DNA of 64,000 bases. Source: Halobacteriovoraceae bacterium (GTDB taxonomy: Bacteria > Bdellovibrionota > Bacteriovoracia > Bacteriovoracales > Bacteriovoracaceae). The position numbers and the translations under genes are program-made. Every line of letters begins with the position of its first letter. The first letter of the stretch is position 1. Location of the stretch: positions 124,001-188,000 of the forward strand of contig PAVS01000002.1 of NCBI GenBank assembly GCA_002713145.1, read 5' to 3'. The notes under the pieces are model-generated. The model was not told where the DNA came from, made no database searches, and worked only from the letters and a program-made list of their open reading frames with translations. Below, piece by piece: positions 44,973-54,390 of this stretch.

Positions 44973-45673
44973 AATAAATACCCTATAGTTCCAATGATAT
45001 CATTATAATAAAGGATATCTTTTTTCCCGTTCGGATCTCTAATGGTGTCTACTCCAGTTAAATTATATTCGAAACCAAGGGTAATATTGCTTCGGGTAAA
45101 GAACTTAACATAAGAGCGAAAATTGAAACCTGTATCCGTATCGCTTTCGAAAGTTAACCTGGTGTTCGACTCATTAAATGTTTCCCAGTTACCTTTAGTA
45201 TCAAATTGTCCAACACCAACTCCTAGTCCCCAGTCGAAAAAGAAGATACGATTAAAAATATTCACTTTTCCGTAAAAGGGTATCCAATTGAAATGAATAA
45301 GTTTTGCATTTTCTATAATTCTTAGAATGGGTTTTACTTCCTGTTCTCCATCAGCAAGTAAGGCTTCAAGTAAGTTATCGAGATCGCCACTGTTGGAATT
45401 ATTATATTGCTTATAAGTAAAATCCATCGAGAACATTTCAGAAAAATAATAGGTGACACCAAAGATAAGTCCTGTTGTGTCTTGATAAGGTGAACTTGCA
45501 GAATCTACAAAACTCAGGTCCACTCCTATCCCCCCAGCTTTTGTATGTTCTTTATTTTGAATAACGTAAACCGTCTCATCTTCATCGAGCCATTTAAATT
45601 CATACAATGACTTTTCACTTGCAAGGGCTAGAGGAATAAAAAAGAGGCAAAAAATAACAGTCAAATTTCTCAT
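44969..45673 (-). CDS. Outer membrane beta-barrel protein
   Basis: The 234-residue protein has a signal peptide (MRNLTVIFCLFFIPLALA) and alternating hydrophobic strands (GLIFGVTYYFSEMFSMDFTY, FNWIPFYGKVNIFNRIFFFD, SNITLGFEYNLTG), ending IIGTIGYLF with a final aromatic residue, as needed for barrel insertion. It is the first gene of the Glt-like operon. Myxococcal Glt complexes include outer membrane barrels (GltA/GltB), so this is the likely counterpart. The exact family is uncertain. Confidence 0.72.
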   Translation of the reverse strand: MRNLTVIFCLFFIPLALASEKSLYEFKWLDEDETVYVIQNKEHTKAGGIGVDLSFVDSASSPYQDTTGLIFGVTYYFSEMFSMDFTYKQYNNSNSGDLDNLLEALLADGEQEVKPILRIIENAKLIHFNWIPFYGKVNIFNRIFFFDWGLGVGVGQFDTKGNWETFNESNTRLTFESDTDTGFNFRSYVKFFTRSNITLGFEYNLTGVDTIRDPNGKKDILYYNDIIGTIGYLF

Positions 45674-45793
45674 AATAGTCTTTTTCTAATTTTTGTTTAT
45701 AATAAAATAGTATTAGAAATTAGAAACTGTGCAATAAAGTAATTATTTTACCTATTTAGAATTAGAGAATTTTCCTAATGTAAGGAGAAGTAA

Positions 45794-46528
45794 ATGTTAA
45801 AACGGCCACTTATACTAAAGCTTTTTGCTTTGTTCTTGGTTTTAGATCCTATCTTAAGGGTCATACTCCTTAGTATTGAAAAGGAATTCGATTTTACAGT
45901 TGTTTTACAAAAATCTCTGAACCTACCAGTAGTTGATCTTTTTAATTTTTGGCTCCTATTCCCTGTAAGTGGTGTTCTCTTACTTGGGGTCAAGATGTAT
46001 TCTTATATGCTATTTATTGCCATTCAATTTTATAGCCTTTTTTTCCACATCAATTATGTTGAATATAGTTGGCCATATCTATCACAACAACCCTCAGTGA
46101 CAGCTTATATCTTGCTTTTTATTAACCTGTTTATGGTTGTTTACTTACTTATGCCTAGATCACGAGAAATCTTCTTTAACAAAGATCTGAGATGGTGGGA
46201 GCGTGGGAGTCGCTATACTATTGAAGAACCCTGTTTTGTGAAAGTTTTAGATAAAGAAGTACATGGAAAAGTTTGTGATATTTCATTTGGGGGGGCCTTG
46301 TTAAGCCTAGATGAACCTATCGCTGTTGGAAATATTGTTAAACTTGACTTTGAAATCATTGAAAAAAACCTCTCACTCAATGGTCAAATTGTTAGGGAAG
46401 TAACGACTGAAAGCGGAGAAAAACGCTTCGGTATTCAATTTCTTTTTGAAAGTAGCTGGCAAAAACTTCAGTTGAGGTTCTTGATGCTATCCATTGCCAA
46501 ATTAAACGCATATGAAAAATATAGATAA
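45794..46528 (+). CDS. Membrane PilZ protein (paralog of the 60.5 kb gene)
   Basis: The 244-residue protein has four to five membrane helices (residues 8-130) containing FWLLFPVSGVLLL and YVEYSWPYLSQQPSV, then a cytoplasmic PilZ domain with the RWWERGSRY hinge and an intact DISFGGALL motif, so c-di-GMP binding is likely. The same membrane block recurs in the 60.5 kb gene (FWLLFPVAGFALF, YEQYTWPYVQDTPHV), so they are paralogs. A strong AAGGAG site lies seven bases before the ATG. It opens a plus-strand series that ends with radical SAM genes. Confidence 0.8.
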   Translation: MLKRPLILKLFALFLVLDPILRVILLSIEKEFDFTVVLQKSLNLPVVDLFNFWLLFPVSGVLLLGVKMYSYMLFIAIQFYSLFFHINYVEYSWPYLSQQPSVTAYILLFINLFMVVYLLMPRSREIFFNKDLRWWERGSRYTIEEPCFVKVLDKEVHGKVCDISFGGALLSLDEPIAVGNIVKLDFEIIEKNLSLNGQIVREVTTESGEKRFGIQFLFESSWQKLQLRFLMLSIAKLNAYEKYR

Positions 46529-46568
46529 AATTTTTCAATAAAATAGTTTAAATTCCGATAAATAAGTC

Positions 46569-47261
46569 ATGAAAGCTGTCTTTCTGACTTCTATTTTTAG
46601 CTTTGCTTTTCTCAGTTTCTTTCTCTGGGACTTTCCTGCTGTGGACGAGAACAAAGAGTATATCTTTGGCTCTGAAGACCACGCGCTTACGATTGAATAC
46701 TTTATACCTAAACAATCCACCTCGCCAATACAGATAGACGTAAGTCAAAGTCCGAGCCATGGGCTAATCGAAAATTGCCAGCTTTCAAAATCTTTAGATA
46801 AATTTAGCTGTGTTTATAAGCCAGACTTAAATTTTAGTGGGCCAGACTCTTTGACATTATCCCTTACTTTAGAAGATGCACAAACACAGCATCTTCCCTT
46901 TGATATTTTTATCAAACCTTCTGCTGATGAGCCTATAGCAAGGCCAATGCAAATTACATTATCAAAAAACAAAAATAGAACTTTCTATGTTGAACTCGCG
47001 GATGATCCCGATACACTTCAAAAGGACTTACAATACACTATTGTGAGTGCACCAAAATTTGGACTGGTTGATGATAACTGTTTTCTAGGTCTTAATCAGC
47101 AATCGCTCAGAAGCTGCACTTATACACCTGACCCAGAATTTTCAGGAAAAGACTCTATTCAATACATAGTGGAGGACAAAGAAGGGAACAAATCTAAAAT
47201 TGAAACAATACACTTAACTGTTCAAGAGAATGGAAGATCAATTGCAGGAGAAGCAAGATGA
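46569..47261 (+). CDS. Secreted Ig/cadherin-like repeat protein
   Basis: The 230-residue protein starts with a signal-anchor helix (residues 3-22). The rest resembles two tandem Ig-like or bacterial cadherin-like domains, each ending with the motif CVYKPDLNFSGPDSLTLSL or CTYTPDPEFSGKDSIQYIV followed by an acidic segment. Such repeats occur in large adhesins; here there are only two. It overlaps the next gene by 4 bases. A surface or periplasmic location is likely. What it binds is unknown. Confidence 0.65.
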   Translation: MKAVFLTSIFSFAFLSFFLWDFPAVDENKEYIFGSEDHALTIEYFIPKQSTSPIQIDVSQSPSHGLIENCQLSKSLDKFSCVYKPDLNFSGPDSLTLSLTLEDAQTQHLPFDIFIKPSADEPIARPMQITLSKNKNRTFYVELADDPDTLQKDLQYTIVSAPKFGLVDDNCFLGLNQQSLRSCTYTPDPEFSGKDSIQYIVEDKEGNKSKIETIHLTVQENGRSIAGEAR

Positions 47262-47884
47262 AGATATTTAATCATCCCAAGTTCTCATTTCTCATTTCAA
47301 TAGCAGGGCCATGTTTTGTCATTATCCTTTTTGTTTATTTAGTTTTTTCAAGCGATAGGCCCAATGAAAAAGAATCTATTTATCGAGGAGCTCTGGCGCA
47401 CTATGAACAAACCTCTTCATCTCAACTGCCCATCCAACTCTCGAGTCAAAATATTTCGACTCTTACACTTGAACACACTCCTTTGAGCCAAGTAGAGATC
47501 TTTAACGATAAAATCTCAATCCCTCAAGCTCAGATCTCTTATTTAATTAAAGAACTTGAGAATGAACATAAAAAAATTGTAGCGAGTATTGACCCTTTAA
47601 CTCCTAATTACAAAGTGATTACCCTGCCACTGAAGTATCGAATTCTACTTAGTATATATTTAAACAAGTTTCCTGGAGATATGACAGATAGTGATCTCGC
47701 AAAGCTCGACCTCTCCCAAGAAGAAAGATACTATTTCCACAAACTTTCTCAGCACAATGACTTTGTGCTGCTTTTAGAGAAAAACATGCTGACCAGAGAT
47801 TATCTAGAGCTTCAAAACTTAAAAAACCTCTACGCTACCGACCTCGAACTAAATCGCTCAATTTCTAGTGAAACTTTTGATTAA
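47258..47884 (+). CDS. Hypothetical membrane-anchored protein
   Basis: The 208-residue protein has one N-terminal membrane helix (residues 8-29, FSFLISIAGPCFVIILFVYL) and a hydrophilic, mostly helical remainder. I recognise no domain. It overlaps the Ig-like gene by 4 bases and precedes the first radical SAM gene by 38 bases, so it probably belongs to the same transcription unit. Confidence 0.6.
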   Translation: MKIFNHPKFSFLISIAGPCFVIILFVYLVFSSDRPNEKESIYRGALAHYEQTSSSQLPIQLSSQNISTLTLEHTPLSQVEIFNDKISIPQAQISYLIKELENEHKKIVASIDPLTPNYKVITLPLKYRILLSIYLNKFPGDMTDSDLAKLDLSQEERYYFHKLSQHNDFVLLLEKNMLTRDYLELQNLKNLYATDLELNRSISSETFD

Positions 47885-47922
47885 CTGGCAAGAACTTTCA
47901 AACCAATATATAATAATCCAAC

Positions 47923-49206
47923 ATGATCAAAAAACTCACCTCATTACTATTCAAGAAGCAAAGGTCTTCGAAAAAAGAGTTTCACACTCAGAGTAAATAT
48001 TTTTGTGTGCTTCCGTGGATTCATATACACGGTTTGCCTGACGGTCGAGTACTTCCCTGTTGTGTAAGTGAATTCGACGATTCATATGGTGACTTAAATC
48101 AAAACTCACTCAAAGAAGTTTGGAATAACAAAAAATATAATTCCATGAGATTAAACATGCTGCAAGATAAGCCAGTGTCTTCTTGCTATAAATGCTACGA
48201 ACTTGAAGAAAGTCATATTCATAGTATGCGACAGAGAATGAATGAGGAGTTTAAACAGACTCTTCCTGAAATCATTCCTAACACTGAAGCCGATGGCTCA
48301 TTAAAAAAACAAGTCATGAAATATTTGGACTTTCGTTTTTCTAATATATGTAATTTTAAATGCCGTGGATGCTCTCCAGCTTTAAGCACAACATGGTACG
48401 ATGATCATCAAAAACTCTGGGACTTTAAATCACCTCATGACAAGCTCATAAATATAACTTCACACAAACCAGAGGTTTGGAGCGAAATAAAAGATCAACT
48501 CCCCCATCTAGAAAAAGCTTATTTTGCTGGCGGAGAGCCACTTTTAATGGAGGAGCATTATCAATGCTTAGAATACCTCATTGAAAATAACCATGTTGAC
48601 GTCGCACTATCTTATAATACAAATTTAAGTGTTCTTCGTTTTAAAAAATATGATCTCATCGCTATGTGGAAAAAGTTTAAGCGCGTTGATATTATGTTGA
48701 GCCTTGATGATATTGAAAGCAGAGGGGAGTATTTCCGTTCTGGACTCAAATGGGAAACATTACTAAAAAACATGAAAGCTATCAAAGAAGAGCTTCCCCA
48801 TGTTTACACTCATATCAATTGCACTGTCAGTTTATTCAACATACATAGACTTCCACAGATCCATCAAACAGTTTTAAAACTAGGTTTTATTAATGAAAAT
48901 GGTTTTATACTCAATACTCTTCAAGACCCTGTTGAGTATAGAACACAAGTTTTAAGTCAAAAGCACAAGGCGCTTGTTGCACTTGAGCTCACTCAATACT
49001 GCCAAAGTTTAAAAAATAAATTTCCCGATCAGGACTGGAGTAACTTCACTCATAGCGTAAATGCTCAAATTGAATTTATGCTGGCGGAAGATTTAAGTCA
49101 TAAAGCCCATGATTTTAAGAAGGTGACCTTAAAACTTGATCAAATTAGAGAAGAATCATTCTCCGAAACATATCCTGAACTAAGATATTTAGTGGGTGAA
49201 GCCTAG
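47923..49206 (+). CDS. Radical SAM protein with N-terminal twitch domain (copy 1)
   Basis: The 427-residue protein has an auxiliary-cluster segment first: C28 in YFCVLPW, C46/C47 in VLPCCVS, then GDLNQNSLKEVWN and C88/C91 in SSCYKCYE. The radical SAM core follows with C143-x3-C147-x2-C150 and the glycine motif YFAGGEPLL. This SPASM-like half placed ahead of the core is the layout of twitch-containing radical SAM proteins. The substrate is unknown. A TATAAT box ends eight bases before the ATG and no ribosome site is visible. Three paralogs lie nearby. Confidence 0.88.
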   Translation: MIKKLTSLLFKKQRSSKKEFHTQSKYFCVLPWIHIHGLPDGRVLPCCVSEFDDSYGDLNQNSLKEVWNNKKYNSMRLNMLQDKPVSSCYKCYELEESHIHSMRQRMNEEFKQTLPEIIPNTEADGSLKKQVMKYLDFRFSNICNFKCRGCSPALSTTWYDDHQKLWDFKSPHDKLINITSHKPEVWSEIKDQLPHLEKAYFAGGEPLLMEEHYQCLEYLIENNHVDVALSYNTNLSVLRFKKYDLIAMWKKFKRVDIMLSLDDIESRGEYFRSGLKWETLLKNMKAIKEELPHVYTHINCTVSLFNIHRLPQIHQTVLKLGFINENGFILNTLQDPVEYRTQVLSQKHKALVALELTQYCQSLKNKFPDQDWSNFTHSVNAQIEFMLAEDLSHKAHDFKKVTLKLDQIREESFSETYPELRYLVGEA

Positions 49207-49253
49207 TTTTTTTCCTTTCTTATAAATGCAAATGCTTTATAATCAATAGGCAT

Positions 49254-50546
49254 ATGAGTAAACCAAAAGATTTTAAAAATAACGCGTATTGCCCACTGGC
49301 TTGGATTCATAGTTTTGTGAATCAAGATGGAAGTTATCAAGTTTGCTGTACCAGTGAAGAGTTTGAAAATCATATCGTTGATGACGAAGGTAATAAAATA
49401 TTTGTGACGAGTGGAAAGTCTGTCCAAGAAGTTATGAACACTCAATTCATGAAAAAAACTCGAAAAGATATGCTTGACGGTAAATGGCCTAGTTTTTGTT
49501 CACGTTGTGAGTATGCTGAAAAATCTGGTGGCGTGAGTCGGCGAGAAGTAGAAATTAAAAATTACCAAGAACACAACTCAGAGCTGATTCAAAAAACTGA
49601 TGAAGATGGAACAAGTCATTCCAAAGTTCTCTCTGCTGATTACCGACTGGGAAATTTATGTAATTTACAATGTCGTATGTGTAACCCTCGTTCCACAGCG
49701 ATGTGGATTAAAGAGTGGAATCAAATAAAGCCGGAACGTGAACATTTCTCAGAAGAAAGAATGGAATCTTATAAAAATTATACCTGGATTGATTCTGAGC
49801 ACTTAGTGAGAGACTTCAACGAAAAAGCTCCAAATCTATCTCATATTCATTTTGCAGGGGGAGAGCCTTTAATCGTTCCTCAGATGAGAAAAGTCTTAGA
49901 GAAATGTATTGAATCTGGGAATGCAAAAAATATTACCATCACCTATAACACAAACTTAATGAAGCTCCCTGAAAACGTTATTAATTTATGGCCACATTTT
50001 AAAAATATAAAAATACTCGCTAGTATTGATGCTGTTGGAAGCTTAAATGACTATATACGCTACCCCTCTAAGTGGCATATCATTGATAAAAATCTTAAGT
50101 TTATAGACCAACATCATGAGGAATATAATATTTCTGAATGCATGATTAGTTCTACAGTGCAAATACTCAATGTGCTTAAACTTGATGAGCTTTATGAGTA
50201 TTTAGAACAGTTTAATTTCATTGTAGCTGCTCCTAATCTCGTGAACCTGATCATGCCCTATTATTTTCAAACGACGAATTTACCTAAGCCGTTAAAAATT
50301 ATGGCCAAGTTAAAATTACTTGAGATGGCCAAAAAGTATGAAAACAAGGTCGAACCTTACCATAAGTATCTCTTGGACAATATCACACAAATTATTAATT
50401 TTATGGAAGGTACCGATGGTTTTGCTGAGGGGAATTTTAATACTTTTCTCGAGTTTCAAACAAAGTTTGATCAATCTCGGGGCATAAGTTTGTTTGACCT
50501 ATACCCCAGTTTTAAATCATTTATCCCAGTAGAAAAACAAATATAA
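49254..50546 (+). CDS. Radical SAM protein with N-terminal twitch domain (copy 2)
   Basis: The 430-residue paralog of copy 1. C13 in AYCPLAW, C31/C32 in YQVCCTS and C82/C85 in SFCSRCEY form the N-terminal cluster site. C136-x3-C140-x2-C143 is the 4Fe-4S site of the core, and HFAGGEPLIV follows. It begins 47 bases after copy 1 and converges with the phosphate symporter gene, overlapping it by 26 bases at the 3' end. Two copies in tandem suggest gene duplication. No substrate peptide is obvious nearby. Confidence 0.88.
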   Translation: MSKPKDFKNNAYCPLAWIHSFVNQDGSYQVCCTSEEFENHIVDDEGNKIFVTSGKSVQEVMNTQFMKKTRKDMLDGKWPSFCSRCEYAEKSGGVSRREVEIKNYQEHNSELIQKTDEDGTSHSKVLSADYRLGNLCNLQCRMCNPRSTAMWIKEWNQIKPEREHFSEERMESYKNYTWIDSEHLVRDFNEKAPNLSHIHFAGGEPLIVPQMRKVLEKCIESGNAKNITITYNTNLMKLPENVINLWPHFKNIKILASIDAVGSLNDYIRYPSKWHIIDKNLKFIDQHHEEYNISECMISSTVQILNVLKLDELYEYLEQFNFIVAAPNLVNLIMPYYFQTTNLPKPLKIMAKLKLLEMAKKYENKVEPYHKYLLDNITQIINFMEGTDGFAEGNFNTFLEFQTKFDQSRGISLFDLYPSFKSFIPVEKQI

Positions 50547-51666
50547 GCGGTAATCCAAAAAAGACGACAGCGATATACCCAAGTCCGACATAACGGTTAG
50601 AGTCTATAAGACTTGCAAGTTTTTCTGAGCATTTGATTGGTAACGCTCTTAAACTTTTCACAGGGAAAAAGAGCATAAATCCCATAAGATTAAAAAATAA
50701 GTGAACTAAGGCTATTGAGAGGCCTGCTACATTTCCTGTTAAAGCCGCTAGTAATGCTGTTGCCGTAGTTCCAATATTCGCACCGATAGTAATGGGATAT
50801 ATGGCCTGAAGACTTAAAAGCCCAGAACCGGCCATGGGTATAAGCAGAGAAGTTGTGATAGAGCTCGACTGTACCGATATGGTCATAACAATACCAAAGA
50901 TTATAGCAGCATAGGCATTTTTAGATAAAGCCTTGTTGATAAGCTCGCCTTTATTAGACTCGACTAAAACCTTCATTGTCCTCACAATCATTCCCAAAGC
51001 AGAAATAATTATGAATCCTGCCAAAATCATTAAAACAATACCAGCGATTTCTGAGCCAAAAGTATCCACAGCAAAACCTTTAATAGTGTTAACCGGTGGT
51101 TTTATTGCCGCTTTAATTGGGGATTTGTAAGTTAATCCACTCATCGACCCATACAGCATACTACTTGTGGCCACAGCTATTTTCTCTATAAACCCTGTCA
51201 TTAACTCTAATGGCAATAAGACGGCTACAGATAATATATTAAAAAAATCATGAACGGTTGCCGCGGCAAAAGCTTTTTTGAAATTATTGGTGTTTTTAAT
51301 ATACCCCATTGAAACGAGAGTATTTGTCACAGATGTTCCGAGGTTGGCCCCCATAATCATTGGCACCGCACCAGAGACTGGCAATGTACCAGCTGAAACC
51401 AGCCCCACTATAATGGCTGTTGTTACAGAAGAGCTTTGAAAAAGCACAGTGGCTAACATCCCGGCCATAAGAGAGCTGAATGGATTCGCAGTCAAATTAA
51501 AAAGAGTTTCTGCAAAACCTCCCCCCATCAACTTGAGTCCACTTGAAAGACAGTTTACACCAACGAGAAAAAGATAAAGTAATACGAGTACAGTGAGGGC
51601 CCTCTTGGCGATGTCTATTTGAGGATGAAAGAATAATCTTTGATAGGTGGCTTTAATTGTGTTCAC
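50521..51666 (-). CDS. Na/Pi cotransporter (NptA/PNaS family)
   Basis: The 381-residue inner membrane protein has two inverted repeats with the QSSSVTTAIIVGLVSAG and QSSSITTSLLIPMAGSG motifs, each followed by GANLGTS or GANIGTT, which define the Na-dependent phosphate symporter family. It lacks the PhoU-like C-terminal domain of longer members. It is divergent from the PhoB/PhoR-like pair, so phosphate uptake under two-component control is the likely function. It is the only phosphate transporter in the window. Confidence 0.9.
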   Translation of the reverse strand: MNTIKATYQRLFFHPQIDIAKRALTVLVLLYLFLVGVNCLSSGLKLMGGGFAETLFNLTANPFSSLMAGMLATVLFQSSSVTTAIIVGLVSAGTLPVSGAVPMIMGANLGTSVTNTLVSMGYIKNTNNFKKAFAAATVHDFFNILSVAVLLPLELMTGFIEKIAVATSSMLYGSMSGLTYKSPIKAAIKPPVNTIKGFAVDTFGSEIAGIVLMILAGFIIISALGMIVRTMKVLVESNKGELINKALSKNAYAAIIFGIVMTISVQSSSITTSLLIPMAGSGLLSLQAIYPITIGANIGTTATALLAALTGNVAGLSIALVHLFFNLMGFMLFFPVKSLRALPIKCSEKLASLIDSNRYVGLGYIAVVFFGLPLIFVFLLG

Positions 51667-51753
51667 AGGAAATTCTCCCCTTTTAATTTATTGGTTTGTT
51701 AGGGAATATCTACGAAAACAATATTATAAAAGTATGAGAATACCTGCAGAAAG

Positions 51754-51771
51754 TGTTAGGAATATGTTAAG
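51754..51771 (+). promoter_or_regulatory. Candidate Pho-box-like repeat between the phosphate transporter and phoB
   Basis: TGTTAGG, 4 bases (AATA), TGTTAAG is a direct repeat with 11-base period, the same geometry as the PhoB box (two 7-base half sites with a 4-base A/T spacer). A related TGTTAGGGAATAT starts at 51697. The sequence differs from the E. coli CTGTCAT half site, so this is a geometry-based guess. Confidence 0.35.
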
Positions 51772-51841
51772 ATGGCTAAACATCCGATTTCGCATAAAAA
51801 ACTGCTGGTTAAATACCTCTAAATTGGCTATATAATGCTTC

Positions 51842-52525
51842 ATGACACATAAAGTTTTAATCGTTGAAGATGAGCCAGATATTAGGGAATTAATTCATTT
51901 CCACCTGTTTAAAAACAGATACGAAGTTTTTGAAGCCTCCGATGGTGAAGAAGCCCTTCAGTTAAACTTAGACCACAAACCTGATCTTATTATTTTAGAT
52001 ATAATGATTCCAAAAAAAGATGGCCTAGAAGTCTGTAAATTGATTCGACAAGATCAGAATTTCAAAGAGACAAGAATTATTTTTCTTTCCGCTAAAGGAG
52101 AGGAAGAGGATATTCTCAAGGGACTCGAATTGGGTGCAGATGACTATATCACTAAACCTTTTAGCCCTAAAATATTAATCGCTAAGATCAAAACAGTCCT
52201 TGCTAGAGGAACTAAAAAATCTTCTGACTCAATAGAAGAACAAGGAATTAAAATTGATCTTAATAAGCGTAAGGTCTATTTAGAAGATAACGAAATAAAC
52301 TTAACTGTCACTGAGTTTGAACTATTGAAACATTTAATATCTGCACCAGGGCAAGTTTTTACCCGAAGCCAGATTGTTAATGCCATCAAGGGGCAGAACC
52401 ATGCTGTGACAGACAGGTCAGTAGATACTCAGCTTGTGTCTCTCAGAAAAAAGCTACAATCAAAAGGTAATCTCATAGAGACTGTTTGGGGTATAGGCTA
52501 TCGATTTAAAGATGATGAAAAATAG
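51842..52525 (+). CDS. phoB: PhoB-like response regulator (OmpR family)
   Basis: The 227-residue protein has a receiver domain with D10/E11, the phosphoacceptor D53 in LDIMIPKKDG and K105 in DYITKPFSP, and a winged-helix OmpR-type DNA-binding domain (LTVTEFELLKHLISAPGQVF to VWGIGYRFK). It overlaps the kinase gene by 14 bases and is divergent from a Na/Pi symporter, which favours a phosphate-starvation role. The PhoB name is inferred from context; the family alone is broader. Confidence 0.85.
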   Translation: MTHKVLIVEDEPDIRELIHFHLFKNRYEVFEASDGEEALQLNLDHKPDLIILDIMIPKKDGLEVCKLIRQDQNFKETRIIFLSAKGEEEDILKGLELGADDYITKPFSPKILIAKIKTVLARGTKKSSDSIEEQGIKIDLNKRKVYLEDNEINLTVTEFELLKHLISAPGQVFTRSQIVNAIKGQNHAVTDRSVDTQLVSLRKKLQSKGNLIETVWGIGYRFKDDEK

Positions 52526-54287
52526 CACCTTGTTCTCTAGGTTATTCCCTACTTTTTTCTTTATCCTGCTTGCCAGCACTATCGTTTTATTACTTATAAA
52601 CAGATATGCTTTAAGAAACTTTTATTATCAGGAATATCAGAAAGATCTTATTCAAAAAGCAAGGCTGCTTAAGCTGCAACTTAAAGATCAGATCAACAGC
52701 CCCAACTTACAAGAATTAACCTCAAAACTTTCTGAGCTCTCCGAGAGTCGAATTACTTTAGTTGACCCGCGGGGTGATGTTTTAGCAGACTCTAATTTTA
52801 ATCCAACAGAGATGTCTAATCACGCCAATCGAGAAGAAATTAAAGAAGCACTCGCTGGCAAAGAAGGGCATTCAATTCGTTATAGCAATACTAGCAAAAA
52901 AAAGTTTTTATACACCGCTCTCCCTCTGGAAGTGAATGGTGTGATCATTGGTGCCTTAAGAAACTCTGTCCCTCTTGACCATGTGGATGAATCTCTTTAT
53001 TCCCTCACTCGAAACATTTTATTTTGGAGTAGTGTTCTTTTTATTATTTTAACGATTGTTATTTTTATTCAGTCAAAAAAAATCTCTGCCCCTCTTGAGC
53101 AACTCAATGATAGAATTAATAAATTTGCTCTCGAAAATTTCAAAAATAATGAAAAGATTAATCTTATTGACTCTACCAAGGAAGTCTCATCCTTGTTTTC
53201 AACCATTAATAATATGAGCGAAAAACTTTCCAATCAATTTGAGAAAATAAATAAGCAGAAGAACGAACAACTCGCTGTATTTGCAAGTATGCTTGAAGGA
53301 GTTATAACGATCTACCCCGATATGACGATCAATCATATCAACAAGTCTGCCATTGAGTTGTTTAATTTCCAACATGATCCAAACCAAAGAATAAAAGGGA
53401 CACCACTTAAAGAGGTTGTTCAGTCCGAGGTTATTTGTAAAAAAGTTGAAACACTTATTCAAAATCAGATGACGATCAAAGAAGAAGTTCTCTTGGAAAA
53501 TGGTCTTATCTTAACTCTGCATGGAAATATAATGGACTCTAGTTCTGGAATTAGAGGCGCAGTCCTTGTATTTGATGACATTACTAAAATAAAAGAACTT
53601 GAAAATCACCGTAAACAGTTTGTGGCCAACGTATCCCATGAATTGAAAACCCCACTGACCGCCATTCAGGGTTATTTAGAAACTCTTAAAGAAGAAAACA
53701 TCAATGATCAAAAAACAGTCAATCGATTCTTAGATATCATTAGTAAACATTCTCATAGACTTAAAACTATTATAGAAGACCTACTGACCCTTAGTTCTTT
53801 TGATAAAGAAACAGGAATTGGTTCAATTAAGCTTGAAAAAGTATCACTGAGGAAGCCTATCCTTAATGTTATCTCTCTGTGCTTTGATAAAGCTGATAAA
53901 AAAAATATCAAAATTCAACTCGAAGGACCTGATATTGAATGTCGGATTAACACCCCTCTTATCGAACAGGCACTTATCAATCTTATCGATAATGCTATTA
54001 AATATGGACCCGAAAATACAAGTGTTACAATCCAGCTCGCTCAATCAGAAAATATGGCCATTATCAAAGTTATTGACCAAGGGAGTGGTATTGCCCCTGA
54101 GCATCATGAAAGATTGTTTGAGAGGTTTTATTCCGTTGATAAGGCCAGAAGTAGAGAACTAGGGGGCAGTGGCCTAGGACTTTCAATTGTTAAACATATT
54201 GCCCTTGCTCACCAAGGGAATGTAGCCATAACCAGTACTCAGGGCCAAGGCTCAACATTTATCCTCAAATTACCCCTTCACACTTAA
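52512..54287 (+). CDS. phoR: PhoR-like sensor histidine kinase
   Basis: The 591-residue membrane kinase has two membrane helices (about 12-30 and 170-190) around a 140-residue sensor, a HAMP region to about 240, a PAS-like domain (LAVFASMLEGVITIYPD), the HisKA site H376 in VSHELKTPLTAIQG and an HATPase domain (NLIDNAIKYGP, DQGSGIAPEH, LGGSGLGLSIVKH). The layout fits PhoR of phosphate systems. Its start overlaps phoB. Confidence 0.88.
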   Translation: MMKNSTLFSRLFPTFFFILLASTIVLLLINRYALRNFYYQEYQKDLIQKARLLKLQLKDQINSPNLQELTSKLSELSESRITLVDPRGDVLADSNFNPTEMSNHANREEIKEALAGKEGHSIRYSNTSKKKFLYTALPLEVNGVIIGALRNSVPLDHVDESLYSLTRNILFWSSVLFIILTIVIFIQSKKISAPLEQLNDRINKFALENFKNNEKINLIDSTKEVSSLFSTINNMSEKLSNQFEKINKQKNEQLAVFASMLEGVITIYPDMTINHINKSAIELFNFQHDPNQRIKGTPLKEVVQSEVICKKVETLIQNQMTIKEEVLLENGLILTLHGNIMDSSSGIRGAVLVFDDITKIKELENHRKQFVANVSHELKTPLTAIQGYLETLKEENINDQKTVNRFLDIISKHSHRLKTIIEDLLTLSSFDKETGIGSIKLEKVSLRKPILNVISLCFDKADKKNIKIQLEGPDIECRINTPLIEQALINLIDNAIKYGPENTSVTIQLAQSENMAIIKVIDQGSGIAPEHHERLFERFYSVDKARSRELGGSGLGLSIVKHIALAHQGNVAITSTQGQGSTFILKLPLHT

Positions 54288-54324
54288 AATTAAACCGAGT
54301 GTTTCACTTTTCTTATGACTTTAC

Positions 54325-54352
54325 TTGAACTCAGTTTGTATTAAAATATCAT
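54325..54352 (+). promoter_or_regulatory. Possible promoter of the SxtK-J-I cassette
   Basis: TTGAAC (54325-54330), 16 bases, TATCAT (54347-54352) resembles a sigma-70 promoter, about 38 bases before the DUF5989 start. Both boxes are partial matches. Confidence 0.35.
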
Positions 54353-54390
54353 TATTCTTTTTTAATTATTAAATAAGCTAGGGATAAACA

